Positions 1 to 4,422 of a stretch of DNA of 5,719 bases are shown piece after piece. The notes under the pieces were generated by a model. The model made no database searches. It was given only the letters and a program-made list of their open reading frames with translations, and was not told the DNA's origin. The stretch's first letter is position 1. Each line of letters opens with the position of its first letter. The position numbers and the translations under genes are program-made. Source of the DNA: Phycisphaerae bacterium (GTDB lineage Bacteria; Planctomycetota; Phycisphaerae; Phycisphaerales; SM1A02); assembly GCA_016873355.1 (NCBI GenBank), contig VGXK01000152.1:1-5719 (forward strand), read 5' to 3'.

Positions 1-1941
1 CACCACCGCCACCGTGCTCCCCTCGTGCAGGATCACGGCGAGCGTCACCGGCAGCCATCCGAGGATCGCGAGCGGAATGAGCGCGGCGACCATGCCCATC
101 GACACCGCCACGTTCTGGAGCACGATGCGCCGCGCGGCGCGGCCGAGCGAGATCGCGAAGGGGAGGCGGCCGAGATCGCTTCGCATGAGCGCCACGTCGG
201 CGGCTTCGAGCGCGACGTCGGCGCCCCCGCCGCCCATGGCCACGCCGACGGTGGCCGCCGCCAGCGCGGGCGCGTCGTTCACGCCGTCGCCGACCATCGC
301 CACGGCGCGATGCGACTTCGCAAGCGCCGCCACCGCGGCGATCTTGTCCTCGGGCAGCAGCGCCGCGCGGACCTCGCGGATGCCGACCTCGGCCGCGATC
401 GCGCGGGCGACGACCTCGTTGTCGCCGGTGAGCATCACGATCGGATCGATGCCCATGCGTGCGAGCCGCGCCATCGCGGAGGCCGCCTCCGTCCGGGGCT
501 CGTCGCGAAGTCCGATCGCGCCGACGAAGCGATCGTCGCGCGAGACGACGACGACGGTGCACGCCGCGCGCTCGAGCGCCGCCGCCGCCTGGCGCACGGC
601 GGGGGGGATCGCGTCGCCGCCGGCGCCTTGCGATCCGGTCGCGTCCGCGCCTTGCGAAGCGGTCGCGCCCGCGCCGCCGCGCGTTCCTTCGAAGAAGCGA
701 AGCGCGCCCGCCCGCACGACCGATCCGTCGACCACGCCGGTCACGCCCTTGCCGCGCACGTCGACGAGATCGCGCACCTCGGGCACGCTCGCGCCGCGCC
801 GCGCCGCCTCCGCCACGATCGCGCGCGCGAGCGGATGATTCGAGCGCTGCTCGAGCGCCGCCGCAAGCGACACGAGCTGCGTCTCGTCGGCGCCCTCGAA
901 GGCCGTCACGACCGTCACCTGCGGACGGCCGAGGGTGATCGTGCCGGTCTTGTCGAGGGCCACGACGCGCACGAGCGCGAGACTCTCCAGGTGCGCGCCC
1001 CCCTTGATGAGCACGCCCGATCGCGCCGCCTGCGCCACGCCCGCGAGCACGGCCGCGGGCGTGCTGATCGCGAGCGCGCACGGCGAGGCGCCCACGAGCA
1101 GCGAGATCGCGCGGAGCATCGAGATCGACCAGGGTCCGAGTCCGTCCGCGGGCTCGATCCATCCCAGGGTCGGCGGCAGCAGCGCCGTGAGCACGACCGC
1201 CACGAGCACGCAGGGAACGTAGATGCGCGTGAATCGATCTGCCGCGCGCTGCACGCGGCTCTTCTGCGACTGCGCCTCCTCGACGAGGCGGATCATCCGC
1301 GCCATCGTGGAATCGGCCGCCGCGCGCGTCACCTCCACCTCGATCGCGCCATCGCCGTTCAGCGTGCCGGCGAAGACCTCGTCGCCCACGCCCTTCTCGA
1401 CGGGCATGCTCTCGCCCGTGATCGGGCTCTGGTCGATCGCGCTTGCGCCTCGCGCCACGCGCCCGTCGACTCCGACCCGCTCGCCCGGGCGAACGATCGC
1501 GAGCTCGCCGGGGAGCACGTCGTCGACCGGAACGTCGAGCTCCGCGCCGTGTCGACGAATGCGCACCCGGCGCGGCGCGAGCGAGGCGAGCGCGGAGATC
1601 GCACGCCGCGCCTGTCCCATGGCGTAGTGCTCGAGCGAGTGGCCGAGCGCGAAGAGGAAGAGCAGCAGCGCGCCGTCCATGAACTCGCCGATCGCGGCGG
1701 CGCCGATCGCGGCGAGCGCCATGAGAAAGTCGATGTCGAAGCGCCCCTTGAGCGCGAGGGTCGCGCCTCGGATCGTGGGTCCGACGCCGGTGACGAGGTA
1801 CGCCACGAGCAGCAGGCTCCCGACGAGCAGACCGGACCCTTCGAAGTTCGCGACGCGCGGCAGGATCGCGGCCGCGAGCAGGCAGAGCCCCGCGACGACG
1901 GGAATGAGCAGATCCTTGGCGAGACGAAGCCGTGAGAGCAT
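1..1941 (-). CDS. P1B-4-type heavy-metal-translocating P-type ATPase (CoaT/CtpD-like), C-terminus cut by window edge
   Basis: An inner-membrane pump that exports a transition metal with ATP through a phospho-aspartate intermediate. The minus-strand frame gives 647 residues and is still open at base 1. Motifs in order: A-domain TGES at 175-178 (in DQSPITGESMPVEK); membrane motif SPC at 286-288 (SPCALAISTP); phosphorylation site DKTGT at 330-334 (D330); HP at 369-370 in the nucleotide-binding domain; TGDN at 505-508; GDGVND at 551-556; HEGST at 639-643. SPC instead of CPC, together with HEG(S/G)T in the last helix, is the signature of subgroup P1B-4, whose members move Co2+, Fe2+, Zn2+ or Cd2+; the substrate cannot be read here. 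About eight membrane helices are visible, and there is no N-terminal metal-binding domain, as is usual for the subgroup. The ATG at 1941 precedes the first helix directly; it has no good Shine-Dalgarno site. Probably only 10-25 residues are missing. A repeat-encoded insert lies near residues 420-440. Confidence 0.95.
   Translation of the reverse strand, partial: MLSRLRLAKDLLIPVVAGLCLLAAAILPRVANFEGSGLLVGSLLLVAYLVTGVGPTIRGATLALKGRFDIDFLMALAAIGAAAIGEFMDGALLLFLFALGHSLEHYAMGQARRAISALASLAPRRVRIRRHGAELDVPVDDVLPGELAIVRPGERVGVDGRVARGASAIDQSPITGESMPVEKGVGDEVFAGTLNGDGAIEVEVTRAAADSTMARMIRLVEEAQSQKSRVQRAADRFTRIYVPCVLVAVVLTALLPPTLGWIEPADGLGPWSISMLRAISLLVGASPCALAISTPAAVLAGVAQAARSGVLIKGGAHLESLALVRVVALDKTGTITLGRPQVTVVTAFEGADETQLVSLAAALEQRSNHPLARAIVAEAARRGASVPEVRDLVDVRGKGVTGVVDGSVVRAGALRFFEGTRGGAGATASQGADATGSQGAGGDAIPPAVRQAAAALERAACTVVVVSRDDRFVGAIGLRDEPRTEAASAMARLARMGIDPIVMLTGDNEVVARAIAAEVGIREVRAALLPEDKIAAVAALAKSHRAVAMVGDGVNDAPALAAATVGVAMGGGGADVALEAADVALMRSDLGRLPFAISLGRAARRIVLQNVAVSMGMVAALIPLAILGWLPVTLAVILHEGSTVAVV
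623..680. repeat. 24-base tandem repeat inside the ATPase gene (two full copies plus a partial third)
   Basis: The 8-mer gcgccttg begins at 623 and again at 647, each followed by a near-identical tail (cga-tc/ag-cggtcgcg). A third, partial copy starts at 671, so the period is exactly 24 bases. In the ATPase reading frame the unit encodes eight residues of the type ADATGSQG, giving a Gly/Ala/Ser/Gln-rich stretch at about residues 420-440. The stretch falls between the HP motif and TGDN, that is, in the nucleotide-binding domain. It keeps frame and is probably a flexible surface loop. Confidence 0.8.
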
Positions 1942-1965
1942 CGGGAACTCGGCGCAGCGGCGGAG

Positions 1966-1982
1966 CGCCGCGTCGCGCGGCG
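1966..1982. promoter_or_regulatory. Perfect inverted repeat in the ATPase leader (hairpin or operator)
   Basis: CGCCGCG (1966-1972) and CGCGGCG (1976-1982) are perfect reverse complements separated by TCG. The element lies between the putative -10 (1993-1998, minus) and the ATPase ATG at 1941. It would therefore form a strong 7-bp hairpin in the mRNA leader, or serve as a site just downstream of the transcription start where a metal-responsive repressor could bind. In sequence this GC-rich, pairing by chance is easier than usual, so function is inferred from position only. Confidence 0.4.
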
Positions 1983-1992
1983 TGTCGGCGCG

Positions 1993-1998
1993 AGCATA
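1993..1998 (-). promoter_or_regulatory. Putative -10 element for the ATPase gene
   Basis: On the minus strand the hexamer reads TATGCT and fits TANNNT. It is one of the few A/T-containing clusters in the divergent region. Transcription would begin near 1985-1986, giving a leader of about 45 bases before the ATG at 1941 that contains the 1966-1982 inverted repeat. No convincing -35 box is visible. Confidence 0.35.
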
Positions 1999-2018
1999 CT
2001 CCGGGCGCCGCGGGCACC

Positions 2019-2024
2019 TACGAT
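2019..2024 (+). promoter_or_regulatory. Putative -10 element of a leaderless promoter for coaC
   Basis: TACGAT fits TANNNT and ends 7 bases before the ATG at 2032 (discriminator GGGGACC). Transcription would start at or next to that ATG. The ATG at 2023 overlaps this hexamer, which is the main reason to prefer 2032. No -35 box is recognisable. Confidence 0.4.
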
Positions 2025-2031
2025 GGGGACC

Positions 2032-2682
2032 ATGCACGAACCTCGACGCGAGCGATTCACGGCGCCCACTCCGTCGGACCTGGGCGATCGCGAAGTGGAG
2101 CGGGAAGGCGACTCGCTCGACGGCGTGCGCGTGGCGCTGCTCGTCACGGGAAGCATCGCCGCGTTCAAGGCGCCGCTCGTGGCGCGGGCGCTGCGCCGGC
2201 AGGGCGCGTCGGTGCGGGCCTTCGCGTCGAGCGAAGCGCTTCGCTACGTGACGGCCGATGCGCTCTCGTGGGCGTGCGCGGCGCCGACCGTGATCGAACT
2301 CACGCCCGAGTCGGAGCATCTCTCCGACGACGCGCCGTACGACGTCTACCTCTGTGCGCCGGCCACGCTCAACACGATCTCGAAGCTTGCGTGCGGCATC
2401 GCCGACGGCACGGTGACCGCCGCGCTCGCGTCGGCGCTCGGTCGGATGGAACGGGGACGCGCGGGCGTGCTGCTCGCGCCGTGCATGCACGGTTCGATGC
2501 ACACCTCGATTCTCGAGCGGCATGTGGAGGCGCTCGCGTCGATGGGCGTGCGGATCGTTCCGCCGCGCGACGCCGCGGGGAAGCACAACCTGCCGGACGA
2601 AGCGGTGCTCGTGGCCGCGGTGGTCGACGACGTTCGGCGGCGGAAGTCGACTCGCGCGGGCGGCCGGGAGCGGAACGCGTGA
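2032..2682 (+). CDS. coaC: Phosphopantothenoylcysteine decarboxylase-like flavoprotein (stand-alone CoaC)
   Basis: Predicted 216-residue FMN protein of the HFCD flavoprotein family. CoaC enzymes decarboxylate 4'-phosphopantothenoylcysteine to 4'-phosphopantetheine in coenzyme A synthesis. Seen: a polar N-terminal stretch of about 30 residues; a first strand with the FMN-phosphate loop VTGSIAAFKA (38-47); H96 in EHLSDD, matching the catalytic His that precedes the second core motif; APATLNTISKLACGIADG (109-126), the PASANT-type flavin motif; PCMHGSMH (150-157), the PxMNxxM region with His in place of the usual Asn; and GKHNL (183-187) where bacterial enzymes have a Cys-containing clamp. No CoaB ligase domain follows, unlike fused CoaBC. 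From memory, archaeal Dfp/CoaBC proteins show PAMH and EGKAK at these places, so this may be an archaeal-type CoaC. The ATG at 2023 is a possible alternative start (219 residues). The stop overlaps the next gene's start. Confidence 0.8.
   Translation: MHEPRRERFTAPTPSDLGDREVEREGDSLDGVRVALLVTGSIAAFKAPLVARALRRQGASVRAFASSEALRYVTADALSWACAAPTVIELTPESEHLSDDAPYDVYLCAPATLNTISKLACGIADGTVTAALASALGRMERGRAGVLLAPCMHGSMHTSILERHVEALASMGVRIVPPRDAAGKHNLPDEAVLVAAVVDDVRRRKSTRAGGRERNA
2666..2670 (+). promoter_or_regulatory. Ribosome binding site for the FG-GAP propeller gene
   Basis: GGGAG ends 8 bases before the GTG at 2679, a standard Shine-Dalgarno position. It lies inside the end of coaC and supports the GTG start. 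The other gene starts in this window lack such a site. Confidence 0.6.
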
Positions 2683-4031
2683 TCGCCCGGATCGTCCTGC
2701 TGGCGGCGCTCGTGGCCGCGCCGCCCGGAAACGCCGTCACGCCCGGTGCGGCCCCGCGGGGCGGCGCCACTCCCGGCGCGGCGCCGCCGACGATCGAGCT
2801 TCGCGTGATCTCCGAACGCGAGGTGCTCACGCCGCCCGAACCGGTCGACTCGATCACCTTCGGCGAGATCGTCGCCTTCGCCGGCGACGAGGCGATCGTC
2901 ACGGGCGCCGTCGTGGGGCGCCCCGGCGTCGACCGCGGTCGCATCGCCACCTTCGTCCGGAACGACGGCGCGTGGCGGCCGCGGGATGCGTCGATCGTGG
3001 TCGCGGGCATCGGGCGCCGCGACATCGCGCTGCGGAGCGTCGCGGCCGGTCCCGCGGTGATCGCCGCGTCGTTCCACCGGGGCGCGAGCGACGCCGGTTC
3101 CGTTCTGCTCTTCCAGCGCGAGCTCGTCGAAAGCGGCTGGGCGCTTTCGGAACGACTCGAGGCGCCGTCGTTCGAATCGGCGCCGGAGTTCGGCGGCGTG
3201 ATCGCCACCGACGGTGCGCTCGTCGCCGTGAGCGAGGTGGATCCGGGCTTCTCCGCAATCGCGCGGGCATCGCGACCGTCGTCGCCGCGCGTGCATCTCT
3301 ACGAGCGGAGAGTCGACGGATGGAACGCGATCGCCGCGATCGACGCGCCGAGATCGCGCCCGGCGCCGTGGTTCGGCACGGCGCTCGCGATCGACGGCCC
3401 GCTCGTCGTCGTCGGTTCGCCGAAGCAGAAGTCCCCGGCGTCGAGCGAACCCGATGCGCCCGCGCCGGAAGGAGCGCCGCCGTCGCTCGAACCTGCCCAG
3501 GTGCGCATCCATCGCCGCAGCGGCGAGGCGTGGGCGCTCGATTCGACGATCGCCGGCGCCTCGGTGACGCCGTGGCCCGGCTTCGGTACGCAGGTGGCGA
3601 TCGAAGGCGATCTGCTCGCGGTCACCGCCACCGAGGAGCGCGACGGCGGCGGCAGCAAGGTCTTCGTGTTCCGCCGCGGCGGGAGCGGCTGGACGAGCGA
3701 GGGCGAACTCGTGCCCCGCAACGTGATCCCGGCGGGCAGCTTCGGCGCTTCGCTTGCGATCTCGCGTGGTCGCGTGCTCGTGGGCGACACGCACGCGCTC
3801 ATTCCGGGCGCCGATCAGACGGGGCTCGTGCACGGCTTCGAGCGGATCGACGGGCGCTGGATCGAGACCTTCCGATTGCAACCGAGGGCGCCGGCGATGC
3901 CGACGAGTTTCGGAAGCCACCTCGCCGTGCGGGGCGACCTGGCGATCGTGAATCGCACGCGTTCCGAATCGCGCGGGTGCCCGCTCGGCGGCGCGTACCT
4001 CTTCGAGCTTCCCGAGCCCTCGGCGAAGTGA
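2679..4031 (+). CDS. Secreted FG-GAP-like beta-propeller protein of unknown function
   Basis: A 450-residue exported protein. The GTG start gives a signal peptide: short n-region MIAR, hydrophobic IVLLAALVAA, likely cleavage after GNA (residue 19). A linker with TPGAAP repeated at a 10-residue period (21-36) follows. The rest is built from FG-GAP-like blades, each with an FG(x)3-4A.xG..(L/A)(V/I)V pattern: FGEIVAFAG (F61), a degenerate copy near 115, FGGVIATDG (171), FGTALAIDG (232), FGTQVAIEG (302), FGASLAISRG (355) and FGSHLAVRG (411). Spacing is about 53-70 residues, and seven copies fit a closed propeller. The widest gap (232 to 302) holds a Pro/Ser/Glu-rich loop. No enzyme motif, membrane anchor or sorting tag is visible. 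The start overlaps the coaC stop by four bases (GTGA), implying translational coupling. In-frame open sequence upstream lacks the signal peptide context and overlaps coaC. Role unknown; perhaps surface or periplasmic binding. Confidence 0.85.
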   Translation: MIARIVLLAALVAAPPGNAVTPGAAPRGGATPGAAPPTIELRVISEREVLTPPEPVDSITFGEIVAFAGDEAIVTGAVVGRPGVDRGRIATFVRNDGAWRPRDASIVVAGIGRRDIALRSVAAGPAVIAASFHRGASDAGSVLLFQRELVESGWALSERLEAPSFESAPEFGGVIATDGALVAVSEVDPGFSAIARASRPSSPRVHLYERRVDGWNAIAAIDAPRSRPAPWFGTALAIDGPLVVVGSPKQKSPASSEPDAPAPEGAPPSLEPAQVRIHRRSGEAWALDSTIAGASVTPWPGFGTQVAIEGDLLAVTATEERDGGGSKVFVFRRGGSGWTSEGELVPRNVIPAGSFGASLAISRGRVLVGDTHALIPGADQTGLVHGFERIDGRWIETFRLQPRAPAMPTSFGSHLAVRGDLAIVNRTRSESRGCPLGGAYLFELPEPSAK

Positions 4032-4034
4032 GCG

Positions 4035-4054
4035 GCGTCGGCACCGAACGACGC
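4035..4054. terminator. Weak hairpin between convergent genes (possible bidirectional terminator)
   Basis: GCGTCG (4035-4040) pairs perfectly with CGACGC (4049-4054) across an 8-base loop, in the 33-base gap between the convergent stops at 4031 and 4067. There is no T-run on either side, so it is not a classic intrinsic terminator. Position is the main support. Confidence 0.25.
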
Positions 4055-4064
4055 GCTTGCCCGA

Positions 4065-4379
4065 TCACTTCCACCGTCGGATGGCGTACATCGCCAGCGC
4101 CGCGCCGGCGCCGATCGACGCGGACGCGATCACGCGACCGGGCGCGCCGATCGGCCAGACCGGATTGAGCGCCACCGCGAGCGCCGCGAACGCGGCGCTC
4201 CAGCCGGCTCGCTTCTGATTCGACGCGTGCAGCGCCGATGCGACGAGCGCGCCGAGCACGAGCCACGCGGCGAACTCGCGCCACGGATCGAACTGCCAGC
4301 GGACGAGCCAGTGGAGCAGCGGTTCGATCAGCAGCCACGCCGCCGCCACGAGCGCCAGCACGAGCACCGGCTGCTTCAT
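4065..4379 (-). CDS. Small four-helix integral membrane protein (DUF6804-like)
   Basis: A 104-residue hydrophobic protein with four likely membrane helices at about 4-24, 37-54, 60-75 and 80-98. It ends in the positively charged tail RRWK. The third helix ends in NPVWPI, and an N-P-x-x-P-I motif before the last helix resembles what I recall of the DUF6804 family of small membrane proteins; that assignment is from memory and tentative. Polar residues are few (K/R at 56-57 and at the C terminus) and no catalytic motif is visible, so the function is unknown. It is a single gene, convergent with the propeller gene and divergent from the receptor gene. The ATG has no Shine-Dalgarno site but has TACGCT six bases upstream, as in a leaderless promoter. 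The helical pattern and tight fit between neighbours support a real gene. Confidence 0.75.
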   Translation of the reverse strand: MKQPVLVLALVAAAWLLIEPLLHWLVRWQFDPWREFAAWLVLGALVASALHASNQKRAGWSAAFAALAVALNPVWPIGAPGRVIASASIGAGAALAMYAIRRWK

Positions 4380-4385
4380 GCTCGC

Positions 4386-4391
4386 AGCGTA
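4386..4391 (-). promoter_or_regulatory. Putative -10 element of a leaderless promoter for the small membrane protein gene
   Basis: The minus strand reads TACGCT, followed by six bases (GCGAGC) and the ATG at 4379. This is the spacing expected if transcription starts at the A of the start codon. No -35 box is recognisable. Confidence 0.4.
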
Positions 4392-4393
4392 GC

Positions 4394-4404
4394 GGCGTCA
4401 CGCC
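4394..4404. promoter_or_regulatory. Inverted repeat centred between two divergent promoters
   Basis: GGCGT-C-ACGCC is a perfect 5+1+5 inverted repeat centred at 4399. It lies between the two opposed -10 hexamers (4386-4391 minus and 4410-4415 plus), in what would be the shared -35 region of both promoters. A repressor bound here could control both genes, but the repeat is short and GC-rich, so coincidence is possible. Confidence 0.3.
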
Positions 4405-4409
4405 ACCGC

Positions 4410-4415
4410 TATCCT
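4410..4415 (+). promoter_or_regulatory. Putative -10 element of a leaderless promoter for the receptor gene
   Basis: TATCCT fits TANNNT and ends 7 bases before the ATG at 4423 (discriminator CCGCACC). The arrangement is nearly the same as at coaC, where the discriminator is GGGGACC. There is no Shine-Dalgarno site for this ATG and no clear -35 box. Confidence 0.4.
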
Positions 4416-4422
4416 CCGCACC

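Noticed and set aside
25..1935. Long plus-strand open frame (636 codons) opposite the ATPase gene
   Set aside because: It is antisense to a frame with every P-type ATPase motif. Its translation is almost only Arg, Ala, His, Asp and Glu, as expected of a shadow in GC-rich DNA.
2023..2025. ATG at 2023 as the coaC start
   Set aside because: It overlaps the best -10 candidate (2019-2024), while the in-frame ATG at 2032 is 7 bases downstream of that hexamer. Kept only as an alternative.
1359..2168. Minus-strand open frame (269 codons) across the ATPase start and into coaC
   Set aside because: Ser/Arg-rich low-complexity translation that conflicts with two genes bearing clear family motifs.
1932..2678. 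N-terminal extension of the propeller gene back to 1932
   Set aside because: The extension is an Arg/Ala/Gly-rich shadow of coaC. The GTG at 2679 gives a proper signal peptide and has a Shine-Dalgarno site.
2346..3920. Minus-strand open frame (524 codons) opposite coaC and the propeller gene
   Set aside because: Arg/Asp/Ala-rich shadow with no domain pattern; the plus strand has a signal peptide and regular blades.
4032..4064. Classic rho-independent terminator between the convergent genes
   Set aside because: A 6-bp hairpin exists but neither strand has a T-run, so only a weak terminator call was made.
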